Assembly: GCA_024636345.1 (NCBI GenBank)
Contig: JAGXHG010000032.1
Location: 1-64,000 of the forward strand
DNA length: 64,000 bases
Source: Desulfobulbaceae bacterium
GTDB taxonomy: Bacteria > Desulfobacterota > Desulfobulbia > Desulfobulbales > Desulfocapsaceae
Reading direction: 5' to 3'
Shown: positions 54,091 through 63,739 of the stretch, in pieces
How the letters are laid out: every line of letters starts with the position of its first letter
Position numbering within the stretch: position 1 is the stretch's first letter
Position numbers and translations under genes: made by a program
Notes under the pieces: model-generated
Told to the model about the DNA's origin: nothing
Databases searched by the model: none
Seen by the model: the letters and a program-made list of their open reading frames with translations, nothing else

Positions 54091-55554
54091 ATGAAAAATA
54101 TAACACCCTTAAAACTATTTTTTTCCCTGACGCTGCTTATTGGCATAATTGAGTATGGTGTCATGTCGTTTCTTGTCAAGCTTTCCCTTCCTCCCCTTGC
54201 GGCTGGCCTGCTGGACTCCTGCCTACTGATCCTAGCTCTTTTCCCCTTCCTTTATCTACTGGTATACAGACCATTTCAAAAAAACATCCTGCAGTTGACA
54301 CAAACAAAGGAAAAAACAGAATTTAGCCATGAGCGCACGCTTACTGTTTTAAACAGCATTGATGCCATTGTCTACGTGGCTGATATGGAGACCTATGAAG
54401 TTCTCTTTATCAACGACTACATGAAAAAAATATTTGGCGATATTACGGGACAAATCTGCTGGAAGTCGATCCAGGTCGGGCAGAGTGGTCCGTGTCCATT
54501 CTGCACAAATGACAAACTGATCGGGGCCGACGGAATTCCTCTCGAGATGTACCGCTGGGAATTTCAAAATACAACGAACGGCCATTGGTATGATATCCAT
54601 GACCGCGCAATCCGCTGGATTGACGGCAGAGTCGTCCGAATGGAGATTGCCACGGATATTAGCCAACGAAAAGAATCAGAAGAAAAGATCCAGCAACAGA
54701 ACCATTTCCTGCACAGCGTGATCGAATCACTCCCTTATCCCTTCTATGTTATAGATGTGGATTCCTATGAGGTTGAACTATCCAACACTATGGCTGCACA
54801 TGCCGGAATTAAACCAGGGAGAAAATGTTTCACCGCCACGCACAACAGTGAGAGCCCCTGTAATTCTGAAGAGCACGAATGCCCCCTGAATCTTGTTAAA
54901 ACAAAAAGAGAGCCTGTGATTGTCGAACATGTCCACCAAAATGAAGATGGTGAAGAAGAATATGTTGAGGTTCACGGCTACCCCATCGCAGATAAAAACG
55001 GCATTATCAGCAAGATGATAGAAATCCAGATTGATATTACCGAGAGAAAAAAAGCCGCAGAAAAACTCCAGCAGATATCGATCACTGACGAGATGACAGG
55101 GCTCTATAACAGGCGGGGATTTCTGATGCTTGGCGAGAAACAGATTCAGCTTGCAGATCGAACTCCAGGTGAAATCTATGTTATCTATGCCGATTGCGAC
55201 AAACTGAAATTGATAAATGATACCCTTGGGCACAAAATGGGAGATATTTTTATTAAGGAAACAGCCGATCTGTTGAAAGAAACCTTTCGGAAGTCCGATA
55301 TCATAGGACGATTGGGCGGTGATGAATTTGTGGTTCTTCTCGTAGAGGAAGCGGGAAAAGAAAGTGAGGTGATCCTGAATGCACGCCTGACAGAGGCTAT
55401 TTCCCGGAAAAATCAACAACCTGGACGTACGTTTCCCTTTTCCATCAGTTACGGAATAACCTGCTATGACAAGAAAAACCCCTCCTCGCTGGAAAAGTTG
55501 CTCTCACGGGCCGATCACCATATGTACCAAAACAAAAAAGGGCTTGCCGTTTAA
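54091..55554 (+). CDS. Diguanylate cyclase with two membrane helices and two PAS domains (487 aa)
   Basis: Two N-terminal membrane helices (about 8-65), PAS 1 (about 85-195, with GPCPFC), PAS 2 (about 205-325, with SPCNSEEHECPL), then GGDEF (about 328-485). The active site is RLGGDEFVVLL, and RKSD five residues before GGDEF is an intact product-inhibition (I) site. It makes cyclic di-GMP. The cysteine pairs in both PAS domains could bind metal or sense redox. No ribosome site is evident at the ATG. The 166-aa DUF3124 gene follows 118 bases later. Confidence 0.93.
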   Translation: MKNITPLKLFFSLTLLIGIIEYGVMSFLVKLSLPPLAAGLLDSCLLILALFPFLYLLVYRPFQKNILQLTQTKEKTEFSHERTLTVLNSIDAIVYVADMETYEVLFINDYMKKIFGDITGQICWKSIQVGQSGPCPFCTNDKLIGADGIPLEMYRWEFQNTTNGHWYDIHDRAIRWIDGRVVRMEIATDISQRKESEEKIQQQNHFLHSVIESLPYPFYVIDVDSYEVELSNTMAAHAGIKPGRKCFTATHNSESPCNSEEHECPLNLVKTKREPVIVEHVHQNEDGEEEYVEVHGYPIADKNGIISKMIEIQIDITERKKAAEKLQQISITDEMTGLYNRRGFLMLGEKQIQLADRTPGEIYVIYADCDKLKLINDTLGHKMGDIFIKETADLLKETFRKSDIIGRLGGDEFVVLLVEEAGKESEVILNARLTEAISRKNQQPGRTFPFSISYGITCYDKKNPSSLEKLLSRADHHMYQNKKGLAV

Positions 55555-55672
55555 ATGTACTTTTTTAACAATGTACGCAATGCTGTTCCACATCATCCTA
55601 TGCAGCGGAACAGATAAGCGTGCCCCCTTTTATTTCACCTATTCAACAAGCAGCAAGGGATAGATCAGATCA

Positions 55673-56173
55673 ATGGACACTAACAGAAAAAGATCACTGC
55701 CGATTCTTGTCTTTCTTCTTTCACTGATAACACCCCTGGGAATTTGCCGGGCAGAAGCGACATCTACTGCGATTACACAATCTCTGGGGCAAGTGATCTA
55801 CGTGCCGATTTATTCCCACATCTACATTGGCAACAAGGAAAGCCCTTTCAACCTGGCAGCCACTATCAGTATCAGAAACACTGATCCGAAACAGGCAATC
55901 ACGCTTGTAAGCTTGGAATATTATGGTTCTTCCGGGAAACTGCTGAAAAAATATCTGGAGGCCCCGATCAGCCTGGGACCGATGGCCGCTACTCGCTACG
56001 TGGTGAAAGAAGCCGATACCACCGGTGGTTCAGGCGCAAGCTTTCTCGCCACCTGGAAGGCGGACAGCCCGACGAACCAGCCACTGCTCGAATCGGTCAT
56101 GATCGGCACCCAACTCCAGCAGGGCCTCTCCTTTACCTCCCGCGGCCAAGTACTCAGCGAGATCTCTAAATAA
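55673..56173 (+). CDS. DUF3124 exported protein (166 aa)
   Basis: A signal peptide (SLPILVFLLSLITPLGICRA) precedes a single domain with the family marks QVIYVPIYSHIYIG, SIRNTDPKQAI, YYGSSGKLLKKYL and GGSGASFLATW. The function of DUF3124 is unknown; members are periplasmic. The gene may be read with the diguanylate cyclase, though a 118-base gap separates them. Confidence 0.85.
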   Translation: MDTNRKRSLPILVFLLSLITPLGICRAEATSTAITQSLGQVIYVPIYSHIYIGNKESPFNLAATISIRNTDPKQAITLVSLEYYGSSGKLLKKYLEAPISLGPMAATRYVVKEADTTGGSGASFLATWKADSPTNQPLLESVMIGTQLQQGLSFTSRGQVLSEISK

Positions 56174-56177
56174 ACAA

Positions 56178-56211
56178 AACCGGCCATGAAGCAATGCCTC
56201 AGGGCCGGAAA
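56178..56211 (+). terminator. Hairpin after the DUF3124 gene
   Basis: CCGGCC pairs with GGCCGG around a 20-base loop, just after the stop. There is no good T run, so termination is uncertain. Confidence 0.45.
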
Positions 56212-56217
56212 ATATTC

Positions 56218-56274
56218 AGGAGCCGCAACGAAGAAATAACCAGGAACTTTTCTAATTATTTCGTTGCAGCTCCT
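56218..56274. repeat. Dispersed intergenic palindrome, copy 3
   Basis: GGAGCCGCAACGAAGAAATAA pairs with TATTTCGTTGCAGCTCC, and the right flank (CTTATACC ... CATTCAGAAA) resembles copies 1 and 2. The match is looser, but arms, loop and flank agree in order. Confidence 0.65.
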
Positions 56275-56304
56275 TATACCTTCTGATCATTCAGAAACTC
56301 TATT

Positions 56305-57090
56305 TCAATGACCAGCCGTTGCCATGGCCTCCATGGCCCGGGCCGGATTCTGCTCAACCTCTTTTAAAATTTCACTCACTTTAGTCTCAGGCAGCCACTC
56401 AATCTTACCAGTGGCCACATCATACAGTGCCCCAACCACCTTAACCTTACCGCTTTTCACCACTTCACGTACGGCAGGACTCCTCATGAAAAGTTCATTG
56501 ATTCCCTGCCAGACATTTTCTTCAATGGCATAGGGGATAACATCCTTACCATGTTTGTCTGGATGGGCTGCCATAGCTTTCTTGACTGCCGGGGCAATAT
56601 TGTCAACCAGAGGCGGGATGTTACGCTCCAGGGCATGACCATGCCCTTCAACTTCGTTGGTAACCGCGGTTACTGCCCCGCATTGCGTATGCCCCAGTAC
56701 CACCAGAACCGGAGTATTGACATGAAGCAATCCATACTCTATGGAACCGGCCTCATCGACATCTATCACATTGCCCGCCACCCGGACCACAAAGATATCC
56801 ATAACCCCGGCATCAAAAATCCGTTCCACCGGAACCCTTGAATCTGAACAGGTAATGACCGTGGCATAGGCATAATTCCCCTGGTCTTCTTTGCCGGCCT
56901 GGATTAGACGCTGGGTGTCGCTATTGGGATGAATAGACTTATTGGCCACAAAGCGGGAATTTCCTTCCTGTAACATCTTCACGATCTCTGCCGGAGCAGG
57001 CTTTTGGATAGCACTGCGAGCCTGGCTTTGCACAGCGGTAACTGCCAGCAGACAACAACCAAGGGCTAAGGTTTTGATAATTTTGTTCAT
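56305..57090 (-). CDS. Periplasmic beta-class carbonic anhydrase (261 aa)
   Basis: A signal peptide (ending near VQSQARS) is followed by a beta-carbonic anhydrase with zinc ligands in ITCSDSRVP and GHTQCGAV, plus EYGLLHVNTPVLVVLGH. It interconverts CO2 and bicarbonate outside the cytoplasm. Export is unusual for the beta class in general, but known in some anaerobes and Proteobacteria. The ATG follows GGAGG. It is a single gene. Confidence 0.94.
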   Translation of the reverse strand: MNKIIKTLALGCCLLAVTAVQSQARSAIQKPAPAEIVKMLQEGNSRFVANKSIHPNSDTQRLIQAGKEDQGNYAYATVITCSDSRVPVERIFDAGVMDIFVVRVAGNVIDVDEAGSIEYGLLHVNTPVLVVLGHTQCGAVTAVTNEVEGHGHALERNIPPLVDNIAPAVKKAMAAHPDKHGKDVIPYAIEENVWQGINELFMRSPAVREVVKSGKVKVVGALYDVATGKIEWLPETKVSEILKEVEQNPARAMEAMATAGH

Positions 57091-57256
57091 TTCCTACTTC
57101 CTCCTTTTTTTGAAATAGATACCAATGTTTATTCTAGAAAGAATTAGCTCTTTCCAGAACCACTTGTCAAGTCGCGAAATATTTGTCCACTTATGGCAGA
57201 TAGCGCGCGATGTCCACGTCATCAATCTGCTGTTCATATACCATCACTCCCCCTAA

Positions 57257-58177
57257 TTATTCCAGTACACCCGTAATCTCTGCGGCCAGTACATGCCTTG
57301 CACCCGGTTGTAGAATAATAGCTGCTTGGGGGGCGATGGCGGTCTCAACACAAACCATCTCCCGGTATTCTTCACCAATCATATCGCCCATGGCTGATGC
57401 TTTGACCGGACCTGGATTCCAGACAACCGTGGCGGTGCTTCCCTGCTGACGGACCAGGATATCCCGACCACTCTCAGGGATTTCAATCCGGCAGGGGGCA
57501 TCGGGGATAAGATAAAGACGATCCGTTTCCTGCTCAAACACAACCTCTCCTGATTGCGTTCTGCGGGCATATCCCTCTACCTTATCCAGATAATCGACAC
57601 CATCCAGACCGTGAATCCAGCAGGTCTGCCAGTCGCCAACGCGAAAATAACTGTGCAAGGCACAGCTGAGACTCACGAGTGACGCGCTGCGGTTTTCCAT
57701 GGTCAGCAACAGTTGCAGACTGGTGCCAAAGACAATGGTCAGGGTCAGATAAAAGGGATGTGGCCAGATGGCATGGGTCTGCGGGCTGTCATTTAAGGAC
57801 AGAGTAATAACGGTTTCGCCCTTACTATTATAGCTAGTTGTAACCAGATTCCATAGGGCGGTACGGGCAAACCCATGGGCCGGTTTCACTGGATCTGAGG
57901 GATGATTGCCGAACCAGGGCCAGCAGACAGGGATACCGCCGCGGATAGCCTTGCCCGGCTGATAGAGGCTGGTGCTGCTCGTCCACAACACCGGATCCTG
58001 TCCCTGCGGCTGATAGTCGGTAACATGGCCGCCCTGCAGATAAACCCGGCCCCGGCACCATGCATTGCTGATCTCTGCGAATATCAGCCCCTGAGGGTCG
58101 GCGGCAAAGGTCAGCCGTCCGTCGCTGCCGTACTGCTCATTCAATGCCTCCACGGATTGTATCACCGCTTTATCCAT
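57257..58177 (-). CDS. D-hexose-6-phosphate mutarotase (YeaD-like), 306 aa
   Basis: Aldose-epimerase fold with the motifs GGIPVCWPWFG, HGFARTALW and, later, CALHSYFRVGDW and VWNPGP. It interconverts the anomers of glucose-6-phosphate and similar sugars. It is the last gene of the Entner-Doudoroff run, 21 bases after eda, which fits a role in feeding the correct anomer to Zwf. Confidence 0.9.
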   Translation of the reverse strand: MDKAVIQSVEALNEQYGSDGRLTFAADPQGLIFAEISNAWCRGRVYLQGGHVTDYQPQGQDPVLWTSSTSLYQPGKAIRGGIPVCWPWFGNHPSDPVKPAHGFARTALWNLVTTSYNSKGETVITLSLNDSPQTHAIWPHPFYLTLTIVFGTSLQLLLTMENRSASLVSLSCALHSYFRVGDWQTCWIHGLDGVDYLDKVEGYARRTQSGEVVFEQETDRLYLIPDAPCRIEIPESGRDILVRQQGSTATVVWNPGPVKASAMGDMIGEEYREMVCVETAIAPQAAIILQPGARHVLAAEITGVLE

Positions 58178-58198
58178 ATCTCCAGTCTTACCCCAGTC

Positions 58199-58852
58199 TT
58201 ACCCTTTTTCTCGGACAGCAGCGACCGTCTGTACCGCCAGTTCGGTGATCGCGTCCCAGTTTCGCGCCGCAATGAGATCAGCGGCAATGATCCAGGAACC
58301 GCCGACACAGGCCACGTTCTTCAGGGCCAGATAGTCTCGATAGTTGGCAGCAGAGATGCCGCCGGTGGGACAGAAGGTCACCTGGGGAAAGGGTCCGGCA
58401 ATAGCCTTGAGCATCTCAATGCCGCCTGCGGCCTCCGCCGGAAAAAATTTGAACTGACGATAACCTTTATCCATCCCCTGCATCAGCTCGGAGATCGTGG
58501 CTATACCCGGAATCAGAGCAATGGGCCCCTGCAGGGCGGCATCCAGCAGCTCCCCGGTCAGGCCGGGGCTGATGGCAAACATGGCACCGGCCTCGGTGAC
58601 TGCCGCCAGATCATGGCTATTGACCACGGTTCCGGCACCGGTGATGGCCTCCGGCACTGCACGGACAATGGCCCGAATGGCCTCAATGGCCACAGATGTC
58701 CGCAGGACAATCTCCAGCACCCTGACCCCGCCGGCTACCAAGGCCCGGGCCAGCGGCACGGCATATTCAAGTTCATGGATCACCATGACCGGCACCACCG
58801 GACCAGCCTGGAAAATATCCAATGGTGGTATCTTCCATTGTATTTGTGTCAT
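58199..58852 (-). CDS. eda: KDPG aldolase
   Basis: The start chosen is the ATG of [10 protein letters not shown], after GAGGA at 5 bases; 217 residues. Motifs: [35 protein letters not shown], the Schiff-base lysine in [12 protein letters not shown] and CPTGGIS. It splits 2-keto-3-deoxy-6-phosphogluconate into pyruvate and glyceraldehyde-3-phosphate, the last step of the Entner-Doudoroff route. It lies between edd and the mutarotase. Confidence 0.95.
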   Translation of the reverse strand: MTQIQWKIPPLDIFQAGPVVPVMVIHELEYAVPLARALVAGGVRVLEIVLRTSVAIEAIRAIVRAVPEAITGAGTVVNSHDLAAVTEAGAMFAISPGLTGELLDAALQGPIALIPGIATISELMQGMDKGYRQFKFFPAEAAGGIEMLKAIAGPFPQVTFCPTGGISAANYRDYLALKNVACVGGSWIIAADLIAARNWDAITELAVQTVAAVREKG

Positions 58853-58970
58853 CTTTTTCCTCATCTCAAGATTCAAAAGCAACTATTTACCATATAGATT
58901 CTCTTCTCGTGCAGAATGAGAAAACCAGTTTTCTATCTTTCCCTACACCTTTGCATCTCTGCACCAGACG

Positions 58971-60800
58971 TCAATTTTCCTCAGTATAGGTAAAGATAGA
59001 ACTTGCTCCCTCTTCGGCGCCGGCCAGGTTTTTCCGCAAAGAGGCAAAGATCTGCCGCCCGAAACCGGAACGGGCCTCCCGGAGATCCGGCCGGACCAGA
59101 GGCCGGGCGGCCAGTTCCTCGTCACTGACCTGAACTTGCAGGACGCCGCTGCCGCTCATGGTGATCAGGTCACCATTCTGGATCTTGGCGATCATCCCGC
59201 CGGCCAGGGCCTCAGGAGTCAGATGGATGGCAAATGGTACCTTGCCGGAGGCACCTGACAGTCTGCCATCTGTAACCAGCCCCACGGTAAAACCCCGATC
59301 CATGAGGATAGAGAGATAGGTGATCAGCTTGTGCAGTTCCGGCATGCCATTGGCCCGTGGCCCTTGGAAACGGACGACCGCAATCAGATCCCGGTTCATC
59401 TCTCCGGCCTTAAAGGCTGCAGCCATCTCCTCCTGAGAATGAAAGATCATGGCCGGGGCAGTCAGTGCGGTGTTGACCCCCTGAGCCAGGGCCGAGACTT
59501 TAATGATGGCCCGCCCAAGATTGCCGCGTACCAGCTTGATACCACCGGTGGCGGCAAAGGGTTGACTGGTGGTGGCAAGAGTCTCAGGATCAGACGATCC
59601 ATCAGGGATCTTTTCCCAGACCAGTTCTCCGTCTTTATCCTCCGGCATCCGGATATACCGCTCCAGCCCTAATCCCACTACCGTCTGCACGTCTTCGTGA
59701 AGATAGCCATTGTCCAGGAGTTCCTTAATAAAGACGGTCATGCCGCCTGCCCGCTGAAAAGAATTGATATCGCCGGAACCATTGGGGTAGATACTCACGA
59801 TCAGGGGGACCACGTCGGAAAGCTCGGAGAAATCGTCCCAGTTAATCCTGATCCCGGCGGCCCGGGCAATAGCCACCAGGTGCATAGTCTCGTTGGTGGA
59901 ACCTCCGCTGGCCAGCAGGCCGACCATGGCATTCACCACCGACTTTTCACTGATTACATGACCAATAGGGACATATTCCTTATCGTGCCTGGCAAGCTCC
60001 GTTACCCGCCGGGCCGCACCCTTGGTCAGCAGTTCCCGCATCGGAGTCCCGGCATTGACAAAAGAGGAACCTGGCAGATGCATCCCCAGCATCTCGGCCA
60101 TCAACTGATTGGAGTTGGCGGTCCCGTAAAAGGTGCAGGTGCCCGGACTATGGTAAGCATGGCTCTCATACTCAAGCATTTGCTTCCGGCTGATCTGGCC
60201 CTGGACAAACCGCTCCCTGGCCCGGGCCTTATCTTTATTGGCTATCCCGGACTGCATGGGGCCGGAGGGCACCAGGAGCATGGGCAAGTGACCGAACTGC
60301 AGGGCACCCATGAGCAGGCCGGGCAGGATCTTATCACAGACCCCGAGCAGCAGAGCACCATCAAAGACATTGTGAGACAAGCCAATAACCGTGGCCATGG
60401 CAATGACATCGCGACTAATCAGGCTCAGGTCCATACCCGGTTCGCCCTGAGTCACGCCGTCACACATGGCCGGAACACCACCGGCAACCTGGCAAATTCC
60501 CCCGGCCTCAGCGACTACGCTCTTAATCAGAGCCGGATATTCACCATAGGGATTGTGGGCGGAGACCATGTCGTTATAACTGGAAATAATACCTATATTG
60601 GGCATCCGGTCATCACGAATGATCATACAGGCACCGCCGGAGCAGCTTGCTACATGGGCCAGGTTGCTACAGGGTAGATGATGACGGAAGGGGATGTCAG
60701 AGCGAGCCTCCTCCAGACGCTGCAGATACTCGCTCCGATGTTTTTCGCTGCGCCTGACGATATGCTCGGTCACCTGCTGTATTACACCTACACCGTTCAT
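58971..60800 (-). CDS. edd: Phosphogluconate dehydratase
   Basis: The start chosen is the ATG of MNGVGVIQQV, seven bases after AGGAG; 609 residues. Fe-S cysteines in LGVCDKILPG and GTCTFYGTANSNQ, and the C-terminal motif TDGRLSGASGKVP, mark it as Edd rather than IlvD (overall length and NAGTPMRELLTKGA also fit Edd). It dehydrates 6-phosphogluconate. It sits between pgl and eda on the same strand. Confidence 0.95.
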   Translation of the reverse strand: MNGVGVIQQVTEHIVRRSEKHRSEYLQRLEEARSDIPFRHHLPCSNLAHVASCSGGACMIIRDDRMPNIGIISSYNDMVSAHNPYGEYPALIKSVVAEAGGICQVAGGVPAMCDGVTQGEPGMDLSLISRDVIAMATVIGLSHNVFDGALLLGVCDKILPGLLMGALQFGHLPMLLVPSGPMQSGIANKDKARARERFVQGQISRKQMLEYESHAYHSPGTCTFYGTANSNQLMAEMLGMHLPGSSFVNAGTPMRELLTKGAARRVTELARHDKEYVPIGHVISEKSVVNAMVGLLASGGSTNETMHLVAIARAAGIRINWDDFSELSDVVPLIVSIYPNGSGDINSFQRAGGMTVFIKELLDNGYLHEDVQTVVGLGLERYIRMPEDKDGELVWEKIPDGSSDPETLATTSQPFAATGGIKLVRGNLGRAIIKVSALAQGVNTALTAPAMIFHSQEEMAAAFKAGEMNRDLIAVVRFQGPRANGMPELHKLITYLSILMDRGFTVGLVTDGRLSGASGKVPFAIHLTPEALAGGMIAKIQNGDLITMSGSGVLQVQVSDEELAARPLVRPDLREARSGFGRQIFASLRKNLAGAEEGASSIFTYTEEN

Positions 60801-60828
60801 TGGATTCTCCTTTATGGCCTGTTCATCT

Positions 60829-61524
60829 TTATGGTGACCAATAAACGGCCAGGGGGGTTGTTGTCTGTCGCAAGATATAACGGATAGGCATTTCCCCGGC
60901 CTCCCCTGGCTCCTGGGCTCTGGCCAGCGTCTTTTTCTTTTCTTCACCCTGCAGATGGAGAATCAGCTGACGGCTGTCCAGAATGGCAGGCAGGGTCAAG
61001 GTCATGCGCTCGTAGGGCACCGCAGGTGGCTGGATGGCCATGCAGATCTTACCGGAATGGAGATCAACCGCCGCCTCCAGATTTTTGGCACCGGGAAAAA
61101 GGGAAGCAGTATGGCCGTCATTGCCCATCCCCAAGATCAGGCAGTCATAAGGCCGGGAAAGCAGCTGAAGCCGTTTTTCACACGTTGCTTCCCCACCACT
61201 GGCCACAGCCGCTTCATTTTTCATGCCGATAAACGAGGCGTTCGCCGCCTTTTCCCGAAGTAAATGGCTGCGCACCAGATTTTCATTGGAATCAGGACTA
61301 TCCGGCGCCACCCAGCGTTCATCCACCAGAAAGACAGTAACCTTGTTCCACTCCAGCTCTGTTTTCGCCAGCCGGGCAAAAAGGGGAAGAGGAGTGCTGC
61401 CGCCGGACACTGCCAGATTGGCCTGACCACGACTACGAATCGCCTGGTGCAGGCAATCACAAATCCGAGCTGCCAAGGCCTCCACCAGCAATGCAGAAGA
61501 GGAAAACTCGACACAGTGTTCCAT
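60829..61524 (-). CDS. pgl: 6-phosphogluconolactonase
   Basis: The start chosen is the ATG of MEHCVEFSSS, after AAGGA; longer starts read into a repeat element. The 231 residues show AVSGGSTPLPLFARL, DERWVAPDSPDSNE and GMGNDGHTASLFPG. It hydrolyses the lactone made by Zwf. It lies 28 bases upstream of edd; a 220-base gap with a repeat element separates it from zwf. Confidence 0.95.
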   Translation of the reverse strand: MEHCVEFSSSALLVEALAARICDCLHQAIRSRGQANLAVSGGSTPLPLFARLAKTELEWNKVTVFLVDERWVAPDSPDSNENLVRSHLLREKAANASFIGMKNEAAVASGGEATCEKRLQLLSRPYDCLILGMGNDGHTASLFPGAKNLEAAVDLHSGKICMAIQPPAVPYERMTLTLPAILDSRQLILHLQGEEKKKTLARAQEPGEAGEMPIRYILRQTTTPLAVYWSP

Positions 61525-61564
61525 GATATTCCTTGTTTTATTTTTGCAATCGAGAAGACATTCC

Positions 61565-61745
61565 AATTCCAGCAAGCATTCAAGTCGAGACCGAAAAGGC
61601 AAGCGAACGGCGACAAAGCAGTACGAGAAAGTACGGTGAGGAGCCGTACAGCGTAGGAGCAAAGTACGGACGCTTCAGTATCTTGCGAGCCGGGGATGGA
61701 GAGAGCTCGACCAACGAAGGTATCGGCTGATTTTTTGCTGGAATT
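61565..61745. repeat. Miniature element with 11-bp terminal inverted repeats between zwf and pgl
   Basis: AATTCCAGCAA at the left end is the exact complement of TTGCTGGAATT at the right end; the 181-base unit is otherwise non-coding for its neighbours and abuts the zwf stop. Inside are CAGTACGAGAAAGTACGG words that can pair locally. The structure suggests a MITE- or REP-like element. Confidence 0.6.
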
Positions 61746-63210
61746 ATTCCTCCCACTCCCGGCCGTCCCTTGCCAGAAGGGCCACCGAGGCCACCGGCCC
61801 CCAGGAGCCGGCCGGATAAGTCCGAGGCGGCTCGTTAGAACTGGCCCAGGCCTCTTGGATAGAGTCAATCCAGACCCAGGAACGCTCCACTTCATCGCGG
61901 CGGATAAAGAGGGATTGATTACCGATCATCGTCTCCAGAATGAGACGTTCATAGGCGTCAGCAACGTGCTCACCCAAAAAGGCATCGGAAAAACTTAAAT
62001 TCAACATGGTCTTCTGCAGCTTGATTCCCTTGCCGATCCCAGGCACCTTGTTCAGCATCTCAATCTCCACCCCCTCATCTGGCTGAAGACGAATCACCAG
62101 CTTGTTGGGTGGCAGATCCCTGTAACTATCTTTGAAGATGTTATGAGGCAATTGTTTGAAAAAGATAACGACCTCTGAACGTTTGGTGGTCATCCGTTTT
62201 CCGGTTCGCAGATAAAAAGGGACGCCTGCCCAGCGCCAGTTATCGATATCCACCTTAATGGCCACAAAGCTTTCAGTAGTGGATCTGGGATTCCCGCCCT
62301 CTTCCTGCAGATAGCCGACAACCGGATTACCTTTGATAAAACCGCCAGCATACTGGCCGCGCACAGTTTTATCGTCCACATTGTCAACGGTAATTGGACG
62401 CAGGGCCTTGAGCACCTTAAGTTTCTCGTTGCGGATGGAGTCTCCATCCATATTCGCCGGCGGCTCCATGGCCACCAAAGTGAGGATCTGTATTAAATGA
62501 TTCTGCACCATATCCCGCAACTGGCCGGATTTATCGAAATAGCCCCACCGCCCCTCAATGCCGACCTCTTCCGCCACGGTGATCTGGACATGGTCAATAG
62601 TATCATGGTCCCAATTGGTAGTGAAAATGGAGTTGGCAAAACGCAGGGCCAGCAGATTCATGACTGTTTCCTTGCCCAGATAGTGATCAATCCGATAAAC
62701 TTGACTCTCAGCAAAGACTCTGGCCACCACATCATTGATCTCCTGGGACGAGGCCAGATCCCGGCCAATCGGTTTTTCGAGTACCACCCTGGTTTCCGGC
62801 ATGATAATGCCGGCGTGATCAAGCCCTTGGCAGATATCCTCATAGAGATTGGGAGCAACGGAAAAATAATTGACCAGCACCCGCCTGCCCTGATCGGTTG
62901 CTGCCAGCAGCTTTTTATAATCCTCGGGTTGGTCAATATTAATCAGGACATAACTCAGACGGGCCAGCAGACGCTCCACCACCTCTTCATCTAGACCATT
63001 TTTAACAAAGATTTCAAGCGCCACCCGCATTTTCCCGACAAAATCAACATGACTGAGATCATGGCGGGCAATACCAATAATCCGGGTTTCCGGATGCAGC
63101 AATCCCTCTCGATCCAACTGGTAGAGTGAAGGGATGAGTTTGCGACGGGACAGATCACCAAGAACTCCAAAAATGGCAAAGTCACACGCTATATTCTTCT
63201 GTTCCGGCAT
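61744..63210 (-). CDS. zwf: Glucose-6-phosphate 1-dehydrogenase
   Basis: The start chosen is the ATG of MPEQKNIACDF, after AGAGG; 488 residues. The NADP loop FGVLGDLSRRKL and the substrate motif YRIDHYLGKE are intact. It makes 6-phosphogluconolactone and NADPH, the first step of the oxidative branch. First gene of the run zwf-pgl-edd-eda-mutarotase. Confidence 0.96.
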   Translation of the reverse strand: MPEQKNIACDFAIFGVLGDLSRRKLIPSLYQLDREGLLHPETRIIGIARHDLSHVDFVGKMRVALEIFVKNGLDEEVVERLLARLSYVLINIDQPEDYKKLLAATDQGRRVLVNYFSVAPNLYEDICQGLDHAGIIMPETRVVLEKPIGRDLASSQEINDVVARVFAESQVYRIDHYLGKETVMNLLALRFANSIFTTNWDHDTIDHVQITVAEEVGIEGRWGYFDKSGQLRDMVQNHLIQILTLVAMEPPANMDGDSIRNEKLKVLKALRPITVDNVDDKTVRGQYAGGFIKGNPVVGYLQEEGGNPRSTTESFVAIKVDIDNWRWAGVPFYLRTGKRMTTKRSEVVIFFKQLPHNIFKDSYRDLPPNKLVIRLQPDEGVEIEMLNKVPGIGKGIKLQKTMLNLSFSDAFLGEHVADAYERLILETMIGNQSLFIRRDEVERSWVWIDSIQEAWASSNEPPRTYPAGSWGPVASVALLARDGREWEE

Positions 63211-63739
63211 ACTGCGACCTCTCTTAGCTATGATTAAATGACTGCTCAACAAAAGACACTTAATCCTATCAGTGCTCTCCCTTGAATGCAACTATTCGCA
63301 CACTTTTAGTGCAAGATACCTTTACAATCTGGAGACAAGCTGCTGAATGCCTTGCTGGCCGGTTTCATTCTGGAGGGCAGGAACCAATACTTTGCTTACG
63401 ATCATCCGGGCCGCTAGGTGGTACAAATGTCCTCTCAGTGATGCTCCTCCAGAGATTGTCCATCAATATTGGCAATACCATTTTGACTGTGAACGCCATG
63501 GTTTTAGTTTTGCTATCAATATATTATTGAAGCAGTACGTTATACTCTTATAGTTCTTTTTGTCAGTTTGAAGGTTATTCATCTCGTGGTCACTGGACTC
63601 AGCCAGAAGGACGGCCGTCTTTATCATTTCCTCAGAATGGGAAATTATATCACAAGAGATTTAAAAAGATATATGACGTGGAGTCACTATTATCAATAGG
63701 TGTGAAACGGGATATGCCAGTAATGAGGAGCATATTTAG
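63211..63739. other. Degraded region upstream of zwf
   Basis: No convincing gene is present. Open stretches on the + strand (for example around 63400-63550, WYKCPLSDAPPEIVHQYWQY) look protein-like but lack starts and shift frame. It probably contains remnants of inserted DNA, besides the zwf promoter. Confidence 0.4.

Noticed and set aside
61221-61895. 224-codon - strand frame across pgl, the repeat element and zwf
   Set aside because: It reads the wrong frame of two real enzymes; only the repeat element part gives its protein-like look.
63282-63553. Two overlapping small genes upstream of zwf
   Set aside because: No ribosome sites, frames shift into each other, and no recognisable domain; treated as degraded DNA.
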